Shown: positions 1-7,700 of the stretch, in pieces
Numbering within the stretch: the stretch's first letter is position 1
Layout: every line of letters begins with the position of its first letter
NCBI GenBank assembly: GCA_021156365.1
Contig: JAJNDK010000013.1
Location: 62,001 to 126,000, forward strand
Length of the DNA: 64,000 bases
Reading direction: 5' to 3'
Source: Bacteroidota bacterium
Lineage (GTDB): Bacteria > Bacteroidota > Bacteroidia > B-17B0 > Aurantibacillaceae
Made by a program: the position numbers and the translations under genes
The notes under the pieces: generated by a model
Database searches by the model: none
The model's input: the letters and a program-made list of their open reading frames with translations, nothing else
What the model was told of the DNA's origin: nothing

Positions 1-462
1 GCTATCGAAGCTGAAGAGCAGGTCTTTGGTCGTTCCTTTCTGGCGCAATTCTCCGTTCACGTTCAAATGAAAAGAGATATTGTTAAGATCGCTGAAGCTG
101 GATTTTGGCAGGAATTTCCCGATGGGAGCAGAGCCGTCGAAGGCTTTGGCTTTTTCCCATGGTAAACCTTTCTCCTTGCATCTGGCCTGCACATCACGTG
201 CCGTGAAATCGATACCGATACCGATCTCTTCGTAGTATTTATGAGCGAATTTTTCTTCGATATGCTTACCCGCTTTGGAGATCTTCAAAACGATCTCTAC
301 CTCGTGGTGCAGGTCTTTGGTAAACTCCGGATAAAAAAAAGCTTCGTTGTCCTTTAGCAAAGCGGTATCGGGCTTCATGAAAAAAACGGGCTCCGCAGGA
401 ACTTCCGACTTCATTTCTTTGGCGTGCTCCGCGTAGTTGCGGCCGATGCAGATTATTTTCAT
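1..462 (-). CDS. Fumarylacetoacetate hydrolase (FAH) family protein, partial
   Basis: The start codon is at 462 and the gene runs off the left edge, so about 154 N-terminal residues are seen. They begin MKIICIGRNYAEHAKEM, the usual start of short FAH-family proteins, and continue with HHEVEIVLKI and GIGIDFTARDVQ, which carry metal- and substrate-site residues of the fold. Family members hydrolyse or decarboxylate beta-diketo acids, oxaloacetate or acylpyruvates in the cytosol. The 4-hydroxyphenylpyruvate dioxygenase at 10.2 kb belongs to tyrosine breakdown, but this short form is more like the general acylpyruvase type than true fumarylacetoacetase. The family call is secure and the substrate is not. 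Confidence 0.85.
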   Translation of the reverse strand, partial: MKIICIGRNYAEHAKEMKSEVPAEPVFFMKPDTALLKDNEAFFYPEFTKDLHHEVEIVLKISKAGKHIEEKFAHKYYEEIGIGIDFTARDVQARCKEKGLPWEKAKAFDGSAPIGKFLPKSSFSDLNNISFHLNVNGELRQKGTTKDLLFSFDS

Positions 463-502
463 ACGATTTTTATTGAGAGAATGTAAATATACAAAGAAAG
501 TA

Positions 503-518
503 TCACGCCCGGGCGTGA
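503..518. repeat. 16-bp palindrome, family A, intergenic copy
   Basis: The sequence TCACGCCCGGGCGTGA is a perfect palindrome followed by CTAAA. The same 16 bp plus following CTAAA occurs inside two coding tails (1866, 2019, 2175, 18443, 18593). Here it lies between the FAH gene and obgE, just before a CGCAGATT-type intergenic repeat. Confidence 0.85.
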
Positions 519-523
519 CTAAA

Positions 524-700
524 ATGCAGACGCAGATTCCACGGATTGCGCAGATATTTGGAAGGTTGAAAATTTCCACAGATAATCTCCGGAAATTTTA
601 TAATGATTCTACAAATGAAAATCCGCGTCATCGGCGATCCCGTCGCGAAGCCTCGCGAGCTATCGTGACTCGTCTGGTCAGCTCTGTGGATTCTTTTTGT
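524..700. repeat. Intergenic repeat element, CGCAGATT type, with a family-B palindrome
   Basis: This gene-free gap holds several short ACGCAGATT, CACAGAT and GCGGATT words in both orientations at its two ends, as in the gaps near 11.65, 13.4, 16.8, 22.5 and 26.5 kb. Near its right end, on the minus strand, AGCTGACCAGACG is followed by the palindrome TCGCGAAGCCTCGCGA (643-658), the same order as at 16.79 kb. No coding sequence is visible. Confidence 0.6.
643..658. repeat. 16-bp palindrome, family B (TCGCGAAGCCTCGCGA)
   Basis: Two TCGCGA arms flank the four bases AGCC. Identical copy at 16801; variants at 2290, 27872, 37280 and 62038 differ by paired changes that keep the hairpin. Confidence 0.85.
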
Positions 701-703
701 AGA

Positions 704-1711
704 TTACTCCTGGATGTTTTCCCAGATCATATCTTTTAATTCCTGCAGGTTGTGCTTTGTATGCGAAGAAAAGAAGACAAAAGGCAGCTTGTTTTTTCCA
801 CGGAGCCGTTTGTTGAGGTCTTTGGTGATCATCTCTTCCAGCTCTTGGTCGATCATATCGGATTTGGAAATACCTAAGATCCTTTTTTTGTTCAGCAGCT
901 CGGGATTGTGTTTTTTCAGCTCGTTCAGCAATATTTTGTACTCTTCAAAAATATCGGAAGTATCGGCGCTCACTAAGAAGAGCAGGGTAGAGTTCCGTTC
1001 GATGTGACGGAGGAAACGAAGCCCCAATCCTTTTCCTTCGCTGGCACCTTCAATGATTCCGGGAATATCCGCCATAATGAACGATTTATAATCGTAGTAT
1101 TTTACAATTCCTAACTGGGGGGTTAAAGTGGTAAAAGGATAGTTTGCAATTTCCGGTTTAGCAGCAGAAACCACCGATAACAATGTTGACTTCCCTGCAT
1201 TTGGAAAACCCACTAAACCTACATCTGCCAATACTTTCAACTCTAATACCTTCCACTCATTTACGCCATCTTCACCTGGTTGTGAAAACCTTGGTGTTTG
1301 AAAGGTCGGGCTTTTGAAATGCCAGTTCCCTAAGCCGCCCCTTCCACCTTTTGCAATAATAAATTCCTGTCCTTCTTCGCTGATCTCACACAGCATTTCA
1401 CCGGTTTCCACATCCCTCGCAATGGTGCCTAAGGGAACATCGAGAATTTCGTCTTTACCTTCCTTACCGCTGCTCAGGGAACTGCCGCCCGCTAAACCAT
1501 CTTCGGCAATTACGTGCTTGCGGTATTTAAGATGAAGAAGTGTCCACAATTGTTTGTTGCCTCTTAAAATAATATGTCCACCCCTTCCGCCATCTCCTCC
1601 ATCAGGGCCGCCTTTTGCAGTAAGCTTATCCCTGTGCAAATGGTTAGAGCCTTTACCACCCTTTCCGGAGCGGCAACATATCTTTACGTAATCAACAAAA
1701 TTATTATCCAT
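704..1711 (-). CDS. obgE: GTPase Obg/CgtA
   Basis: Essential ribosome-associated GTPase acting in large-subunit maturation and stress control. The N-terminal glycine-rich Obg fold (residues 1-160) has [11 protein letters not shown] and GGRGGLGN. The G domain follows, with P-loop GFPNAGKST at 168-176, switch [11 protein letters not shown] at about 215-223, and SKSD at the G4 position instead of NKxD. At 335 residues it is the short form without the extended C-terminal domain. It lies downstream of adk on the same strand, with a hairpin between them. Start ATG 1711 gives the conserved N-terminus FVDYVKI. Confidence 0.97.
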   Translation of the reverse strand: MDNNFVDYVKICCRSGKGGKGSNHLHRDKLTAKGGPDGGDGGRGGHIILRGNKQLWTLLHLKYRKHVIAEDGLAGGSSLSSGKEGKDEILDVPLGTIARDVETGEMLCEISEEGQEFIIAKGGRGGLGNWHFKSPTFQTPRFSQPGEDGVNEWKVLELKVLADVGLVGFPNAGKSTLLSVVSAAKPEIANYPFTTLTPQLGIVKYYDYKSFIMADIPGIIEGASEGKGLGLRFLRHIERNSTLLFLVSADTSDIFEEYKILLNELKKHNPELLNKKRILGISKSDMIDQELEEMITKDLNKRLRGKNKLPFVFFSSHTKHNLQELKDMIWENIQE

Positions 1712-1726
1712 GTGGTATAAAAAAAG

Positions 1727-1767
1727 AAAAGCCCGATTTAAGGAGAATCCTCAAACGCCGGACTTTT
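1727..1767 (-). terminator. Hairpin between adk and obgE
   Basis: AAAAGCCCG at the left pairs imperfectly with CCGGACTTTT at the right, with a small GGA/TCC stem inside. It sits just after the adk stop on the minus strand and could terminate or attenuate transcription into obgE. Confidence 0.5.
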
Positions 1768-1785
1768 CAGATGTAGTATAAATTT

Positions 1786-3054
1786 CTATTTTCTTTTCTT
1801 TCCGGCGCTCTTTGCAGCTTTCTTTACTGCTTTTTTCGCCATCGCTTTTTTCACAACCTTTTTAGTCACGCCCGGGCGTGATTTCTTTGCCACCTTCTTT
1901 ACCGCTTTTTTTGGAGCTGCTTTTTTGGTCGCTTTCTTCACAGCTTTTTTAGGTGCCACTTTTTTAACAGCTTTTTTCGGAGCAGCCTTTTTCACGACTT
2001 TTTTAACAGCCTTTTTAGTCACACCAGGGCGTGAAACTTTTTTCACCACCTTCTTAACGGCTTTTTTAGCTACAACCTTTTTAGCTGCCTTCTTCACCAC
2101 TTTCCTCACAGCTTTTTTCGGAGCGACTTTTTTGACTGCTTTCTTCACGGCTTTTTTCGGAGCGACTTTTTTAGTCACGCCCGGACGTGATGTTTTTTTA
2201 TCTTCTTTCTTTACTTCTTTTTTCGCAGCCTTCTTCACCACTTTTTTCACCGCCTCTTTTTTCTTAGCCGGAGCCGGAGCCGGTTTCGGTCGCGAAGTCT
2301 CGCGAGGGTTGGATGCTTTCGTGTCCTTCACCTCTGCTGCTTTTATAGTAACAGCAGATTTCATTTCGGTATGTACAAAGGGTGTTTCGTCCTTAATATG
2401 CAGATCCGGTTTGCCCGATTTTTTTTCGATGCTTACATCGGCGATCGTAGGGATGCCATCCGGTTCGATGGTCTTTACTTTTGTTTTGTTATCGATGGTT
2501 GCACACAGCAGCTCAAAGATCTGTTCGATGCTTCCGATCCCGTATACCGAATGGAATTTATTCTGATTAGCGTAATAGTTTTTTAAAGGTGCCGTTTTAT
2601 TGTTGTATTCGGTGATGCGGTTCCGGATCACATCTTCATTCTGATCATCGGCTCTGCCCGACTCGTGTCCGCGTACCAGCAATCTCCGTGTGAGCTCTAC
2701 ATTGTCCACTTCCAGCGCGATCATCATCGTGATCGGGGTGTGTTTTTTCTGCAGCAGCTCATCCAATGCTTTGGCCTGGGCTGTCGTTCTCGGGAAACCA
2801 TCGAAGATAAAACCTTTGGCCTGTTGATTTTCATTCAGCTTGTTCTCGATCATGCCGATCACGATCTCATCGGACACCAGCTCGCCTCTGTCCATGATGG
2901 ATTTTGCCTGCCTGCCCAGTGTGGTGCCGCGTGCAATTTCATAACGGAGCAGATCACCTGTGGAAAGGTGGATCAGGTGATAGGTTTCAGTCAGCTTTTT
3001 TGCCTGTGTTCCTTTTCCTGCACCCGGAGGGCCAAATAAAACAATGTTTAGCAT
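1786..3054 (-). CDS. adk: Adenylate kinase with a histone-H1-like C-terminal tail
   Basis: Residues 1 to about 190 are a complete short-lid adenylate kinase (ATP + AMP to 2 ADP): P-loop GPPGAGKGT at 8-16, STGDLLR, GFIFDGFPRT, and RGHESGRADD followed by RNRITEY. The usual bacterial enzyme ends there. Here about 230 further residues follow: an acidic or mixed linker (190-250), then a Lys/Ala/Val tail of KKAVKK and APKKAVKK units like bacterial H1/AlgP-type DNA-binding tails. Three in-frame SRPGVT inserts (palindrome A) and one RETSRP insert (palindrome B) break the tail. A similar tail is on the unrelated protein at 17.9-18.7 kb. The enzyme call is certain; DNA or RNA binding by the tail is inferred from composition. 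Confidence 0.95.
   Translation of the reverse strand: MLNIVLFGPPGAGKGTQAKKLTETYHLIHLSTGDLLRYEIARGTTLGRQAKSIMDRGELVSDEIVIGMIENKLNENQQAKGFIFDGFPRTTAQAKALDELLQKKHTPITMMIALEVDNVELTRRLLVRGHESGRADDQNEDVIRNRITEYNNKTAPLKNYYANQNKFHSVYGIGSIEQIFELLCATIDNKTKVKTIEPDGIPTIADVSIEKKSGKPDLHIKDETPFVHTEMKSAVTIKAAEVKDTKASNPRETSRPKPAPAPAKKKEAVKKVVKKAAKKEVKKEDKKTSRPGVTKKVAPKKAVKKAVKKVAPKKAVRKVVKKAAKKVVAKKAVKKVVKKVSRPGVTKKAVKKVVKKAAPKKAVKKVAPKKAVKKATKKAAPKKAVKKVAKKSRPGVTKKVVKKAMAKKAVKKAAKSAGKKRK
1866..1881. repeat. Palindrome A inside the adk tail, copy 1
   Basis: TCACGCCCGGGCGTGA, read on the minus strand as Ser-Arg-Pro-Gly-Val-Thr between lysines. Perfect copy. Confidence 0.9.
2019..2034. repeat. Palindrome A inside the adk tail, copy 2
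   Basis: TCACACCAGGGCGTGA, two mismatches from the perfect palindrome. The encoded SRPGVT is unchanged because both changes are silent on the coding strand. Confidence 0.85.
2175..2190. repeat. Palindrome A inside the adk tail, copy 3
   Basis: TCACGCCCGGACGTGA, one silent difference from the perfect form; again read as SRPGVT in the same codon register. Confidence 0.85.
2290..2305. repeat. Palindrome B inside the adk linker
   Basis: TCGCGAAGTCTCGCGA keeps both 6-base arms of family B. On the coding strand it contributes to the peptide NPRETSRPKP at the start of the Lys-rich tail. Confidence 0.85.
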
Positions 3055-3075
3055 GTTTAAATAAGTTTAGACGTA

Positions 3076-3083
3076 CAAAAGTA
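3076..3083 (-). promoter_or_regulatory. Bacteroidota -7 box for adk
   Basis: On the minus strand it reads TACTTTTG, a full match to TAnnTTTG, and lies 21 nt before the adk ATG. The predicted leader is about 15 nt. Confidence 0.6.
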
Positions 3084-3162
3084 GTTTTTTTTGGCTATTT
3101 ACAAAATGAAAAGCCTTAGAAACACCTATCCGGCAACAAAAAGAGACAATAGTGGAAAGCGG

Positions 3163-3468
3163 CTAAACGGCTGCCGGATCCTTCTTTTTGCCGGGAATCA
3201 TGTAGATGATCATAAACACAAAGACCAGCGCAAAAGTAAGGAGGAAAGCGATGGAGACAGCGTCGAACGAGGGATCGGCAATGGGGACTGCTACGATCTT
3301 ATCCGCTTTGAGGCGGGTGACGTTCTCCTGTTTCACCGCATAGTTCTCCAGGTCCTGGTTGCCGGATTGGGTGATATATCCCACAATCAGAGCTACCACT
3401 ATACTAAGGGAAAAAGGCACGATCAGCAGGTTGAGCACGATCTTCCAGGTGAATTTCAGTGCCTTCAT
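3163..3468 (-). CDS. Small two-pass membrane protein of unknown function
   Basis: I do not recognise this 101-residue protein. It has two hydrophobic segments: residues about 9-31 (IVLNLLIVPFSLSIVVALIV) and about 73-92 (AFLLTFALVFVFMIIYMIP), separated by a polar loop of about 40 residues, and ends with GKKKDPAAV. It starts 3 nt after the stop of the 143-residue gene upstream, so the two are surely co-transcribed and may act together at the inner membrane. Confidence 0.75.
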   Translation of the reverse strand: MKALKFTWKIVLNLLIVPFSLSIVVALIVGYITQSGNQDLENYAVKQENVTRLKADKIVAVPIADPSFDAVSIAFLLTFALVFVFMIIYMIPGKKKDPAAV

Positions 3469-3471
3469 TTT

Positions 3472-3903
3472 TTATACACCGGGTTGTTTAAAGGACCAGC
3501 TGTTGTCTTTCAGCTCGTAGTACATCTGCAGGCCGCTGAAAGCAGTGAGGATGGCACGTTGTTTTACTTCGTCGGTAAGCTCCACTTCCATAAATTTAGT
3601 GGGGTCCATCTGGTAGCCGAGCCCTGCCTGGTTGGCCATATTGCCGGCCACGCCACCTAAGTTGCCCATGCCTGCCAGGTTGCTTAGCCCGCTGGTGGCA
3701 CTATTGATCGCCATACTGGAAGCGGTGCTTTTTGCCACCTCCGCCATGATCTTTTTCATCATTTCTTCCTGGTCCGGCATCGCAATACCTAAAGTTTCTA
3801 TCGGTTGCTCCTGGTTAGGAGCTTTGAATTTCAGCTTTACCTGGTTGCCTTCCCAGGTCTCACTTACAATAAGCGGGCGTATTTGCTCGTAGGTCGTTTC
3901 CAT
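3472..3903 (-). CDS. Conserved hypothetical protein, paired with the following membrane protein
   Basis: A 143-residue soluble protein without a signal peptide. The first 40 residues look like a beta-rich domain (VKLKFKAP), followed by a Met/Ala/Gly-rich helical middle (about 55-95: SSMAINSATSGLSNLAGMG) that could insert in a membrane or pack in an oligomer, and a C-terminal part with FMEVELTDEVKQRAIL. It is the first gene of a two-gene unit. I cannot name a family with confidence. Confidence 0.7.
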   Translation of the reverse strand: METTYEQIRPLIVSETWEGNQVKLKFKAPNQEQPIETLGIAMPDQEEMMKKIMAEVAKSTASSMAINSATSGLSNLAGMGNLGGVAGNMANQAGLGYQMDPTKFMEVELTDEVKQRAILTAFSGLQMYYELKDNSWSFKQPGV

Positions 3904-4081
3904 GTTTAGTAGGTTAAGGTTGTTTGGTTATTGAAATAGATTGTCAGCCCGGGCTATGATCGCCACGGATAGTATTGATTATTTTGATTGAATTGAAAAG
4001 CAGAGAGAACGATAGCAACAGGAATAAAAATTCAGACTCTGCCTCCTTGCGTCGATATGCTTCGGATCTTTTCGAACGGAC

Positions 4082-4474
4082 TTATTTTTTGTCCATCCAG
4101 AATTTTTGTCCGCCGCTGTTCACTACTTCCACTACCAGCTGGGAGCCTTCCATTTTGTAGGTATAGTCCATTTTCATACCATTGGCTTCCCAGGTAAAAG
4201 AGGTGTCGGTGATGGCTGTTTTGCCGGGATTTTTGAAGCTTCCCTGTTGCATGGTCAGCTTGTCGGTACCTTCAAATACATACTGTGTGCCTTTGTTCAT
4301 TTCTGCCAGCGGCCCTTCGGTTTTCACGATTTCCCAGGTACCTTCCAGCTTGTTGCCCGAAGCAGTTTTTTCTTCCGTTCCGGCACTTGTTTCTTCACCG
4401 GCTGTTTTGTTCCCGCAGGCGGTAAATGCAATGGTTCCTGCGCTGATAGTCAAAATAAAGATCAGTTTTTTCAT
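4082..4474 (-). CDS. Lipocalin-like lipoprotein
   Basis: A signal peptide MKKLIFILTISAGTIAFTAC ends in a lipobox cysteine at residue 20. After a Glu/Thr/Lys linker, GTWEIVKTEG opens a small beta-barrel pattern (YVFEGTDKLTM, TSFTWEANGMKMDYTYKMEG) typical of Bacteroidota lipocalin-like lipoproteins, about 130 residues. It is probably anchored in the outer or inner membrane. The ligand is unknown. The 44-residue lipoprotein gene upstream is on the same strand and ends 21 nt before this start. Confidence 0.8.
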   Translation of the reverse strand: MKKLIFILTISAGTIAFTACGNKTAGEETSAGTEEKTASGNKLEGTWEIVKTEGPLAEMNKGTQYVFEGTDKLTMQQGSFKNPGKTAITDTSFTWEANGMKMDYTYKMEGSQLVVEVVNSGGQKFWMDKK

Positions 4475-4494
4475 AGTATTATTGATTTAAAAAT

Positions 4495-4629
4495 TTATAG
4501 CCAACCGCCCATGTTTGTTTTCACGGTTTTTTTACGCCCCCTGCAATCTCTTGCTTTTGTGCATGATTCCATTACTACAATAGAGGAAAGAAGAGAAAGT
4601 ACGAGGGTGATCTTAAGAATCCGTTTCAT
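4495..4629 (-). CDS. Tiny lipoprotein, 44 residues
   Basis: ATG at 4629 opens 44 codons ending in TAA. Residues 1-22 are a signal peptide (MKRILKITLVLSLLSSIV, then VMES) before lipobox Cys23; the mature peptide is about 22 residues, strongly basic (CTKARDCRGRKKTVK) and ends TNMGGWL. It has a second Cys at residue 29. Such very short lipoproteins are common in this phylum and usually missed. Function is unknown; it may be co-transcribed with the lipocalin-like gene that follows. Confidence 0.7.
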   Translation of the reverse strand: MKRILKITLVLSLLSSIVVMESCTKARDCRGRKKTVKTNMGGWL

Positions 4630-4740
4630 GGTGTTGTTGTTTTATGGGTCAATAATAGGAATAAATATAAGCCTTATTTGCTTTAATTGGTCAATAGCAT
4701 AGAAACGTTGGTAAACGGATTATATTTCGGGGTATAAAAA

Positions 4741-4763
4741 AAGGGCCGCTGTGGGCGGCCCTT
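4741..4763 (-). terminator. Terminator of the PKD/T9SS gene
   Basis: AAGGGCCGC and GGCGGCCCTT form a strong GC stem with a short TGTG loop, preceded on the plus strand by a run of A that becomes the U tract on the minus strand. Confidence 0.85.
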
Positions 4764-4775
4764 GTATAACAATCT

Positions 4776-7700
4776 TTAACGGACTACGGTGACCGTTCCT
4801 TCGAACTGGTGCTTGGTATTTCGTCCGTCTTTGAATTTCACTTTCCAGATGTACACATCCTGCTGAACAGCTTTGGAGGCTCCGGCAACTTTCCCGTCCC
4901 ATTCTTTTTCAAGGTCTTCGGTCTGCCAGATCAAAGCACCCCACCTGTCAAAGATCATCAGGGAGTAGGTACCGATACCCACACCCGTTCCCCTGAAGCC
5001 TTCATTCACACCATCGTTGTTAGGAGAGAATGCATTCGGGATGTAGAAGGTCCAGTCCGGTTTGATCTCTACCGGTTTCGTGATACTATCCTCGCATTGC
5101 CCGTTGGTGATATACAGCTGCACATCGTAGATGCCCGCATCCCAGCTTTCATAATAATGCTGCGGATTCTGCAGGTTGGATGTATTGCCCTGTATAGTGC
5201 TCAGCGGATCGTTGAAGCTCCATGTCCAGTTGGTAGCACCTAAGGACTGGTCGTAGAAAGAAACAAGCGGAAGCTGCGTGTTTGGTTCCGGATCGAGAGG
5301 ACCATACGTGAAATTAGCTACCGGGTGTGCAAATACAGTGATAAATGAAGGAGAAGTCATCGTTGTACCTACACAGCCACTATCACTGGTAGCAGTTACC
5401 GTAACCTGGTAGAACTGCGATGCTACCGGCGATGCATTTGTATACGTATGATCCAGTGAATCGATCTGTGAGCCTAAACCTATAGGGAACGTGTGTGTTG
5501 CGTCAATATTGTTGTCGCTTTCCACATCCCATACCCAGGACAGGATACTGTTCGGATGATCCACACTTCCCGGATCCACATAAACACCCATCTGCACCGA
5601 ATGGTCAGGACATCCGTCCGGATCGTCCACACCGATCACAGGTACCGGGTTCGGATTTACATACATGGTGCGTGTTATATCTTTGAAGCAGGATTTATCG
5701 GTGATCGTATTCAAATGGATCGTATGTGTGCCCCAGCCAGCGATCGTATGCGTAGGATTCGGGTTGCTACCGGAGATCTCATAGGATCCGTTGTTGTCGA
5801 AATCCCACTGCCAGGTGGCAATATTACCAGAGCTTACAGAAGACAGGTCGGTGAAGCCGGTGATGTCTCCCTCGCAGGTATGGCTCACAGCGAACAAAGG
5901 CTCAGGCAACGGATTTACCGTGAAGCTGAAGCTCTTCGGATCGCTGTTACAACCGTTCAGCTGGGTAATTACCGTAAAGGTAGTTACGATCAGCGAGCTG
6001 TTGCTGTTGGTAGCCGTGAAGTTATTGGTAGAAGCAGTAGTTGCAGTAGTCGTTACAGCAGCCAGGGCTCCCTGTGTCAGACCTACACTTCCGTTATTAT
6101 GCGACCAGGTGTATACCGTCAAAGGATCGGCAGGAATACTTGTGAATGTAAAGCCTGTTTGTGCCGAGCCAGGGTTAGGAGCAGGGCAGGATTCGCTGCT
6201 TGCAGGAACAGATGCTACCGGTTTCGGGAACACGGTTATAGTATAGGACTGAGGAAGGCCTACACAGCTATTCAGTGTTGGTGTACCTGTAATGCTTGCG
6301 ATCTGGTTCACACTTGTCGTATTCAGCGGAACAAAGGTATTGTAGTTGTCTACCCCGCTGGAAGGAAGACCGATGCTTGAATTGGTATTGGTCCAGTTAA
6401 CAGTAGCGCCGGTAGGGATAGTGATCCAGTTCGGTGGCGGTACGGTTGTTACATTCGGACAATAGGAATTGTCGGCTACCGGTAAAAGCACAGGAGTAGG
6501 CCTTACCGTGATCGAATAAGTTAAGACCGGACCTACACAGGTATTGAGTGAAGGAGTGATCGAGACAATCGATACTTCGTTAATAGCACTGCTGTTTGTA
6601 GTAGTGAAAGCAGGAACATCGCCACTGCCCGACATCGTGGATAAACCTACAGCCGAGCTGGAATTGGTCCATGCCAGAGTAGCGCCCGCTGGTGTGGTCG
6701 TAATGAAATTGATCGGTACGTTCACGGAAGGACATTCCAGTACATCCGCGATCGGATTGACAAAAGGCGTTGGCTTCACTGATATCGTATACGAAACAGG
6801 TGCTCCCGGACATCCGTTCAGCACAGGAATAACCGTAATGGTAGCATCATGAACTATAGGAGAGCTGTTGGTCGCTGAAAAAGCAGCGATCTGTCCCGGG
6901 CTCACCGAAGTAATCCCGATCGAAGGATCCGAATTGGTCCAGTTGAAAGTAGCTCCGGCAGGTACGCTTGTGAAGCCCGTTGCAGGAACCACGTCATTAC
7001 CACAATAGCTGGCATCGGCAGGAACTGTTGCAGCAGGCGTCGGATATAAATTGATCACATAGGAGATCGGTAAGCCTACGCAGGTTGCAAGAGTAGGGGT
7101 AACCGTGATAGTGCCCGATAATTGATTCGTACTGGCGTTTGTGGCAGGAAAGGCCGCATAAGGTCCTGTACCGCTGCCAACGAGGCCTATAGAAGGATCC
7201 GTGTTGGTCCATGTATAGGTAGAGCCCGGAGGTACGGTAGCAAATGGTGCTGCTATTACCGTATTACCATGACAATAAACAGAATCGTTGATCGGAACCA
7301 TTACCGGTGTCGGACTCACCGAGATCGTATAACTGTTCGGTGTTCCCACACATCCAACCAGTGTTGGTGTTACGGTTATCGTGGCATTTAATTGAGTTGA
7401 TCCCGCATTTGTAGTAGTGAAGCCCGGAACATCGCCTGCAGTAGGTCCCGCTCCTAAGTTAATACCGGTTTCGGAATTCGTCCAGCTGTAGGTAGCTCCC
7501 GCAGGGTTGCTGGTGAAATTAGTACCCGCTATGGCAGTGGCCGGACATACTACCGTATTGGTAGGTACAACTACGGTCGGTCTGCATTTTACCGTCACGG
7601 TAACGTTCACGTTATTCGTACAGTTATTATTAGAGGTCACCAGGAGGTTGGCCGTATAGGTTCCGCAGGTGGCATACGTATGTGTAGTCGTTACTCCGGT

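Noticed and set aside
1925-2566. 213-codon plus-strand frame rich in Phe/Ala/Thr opposite the adk tail
   Set aside because: It is the complement of the Lys-rich adk tail; adk and its tail are in frame and have a promoter.
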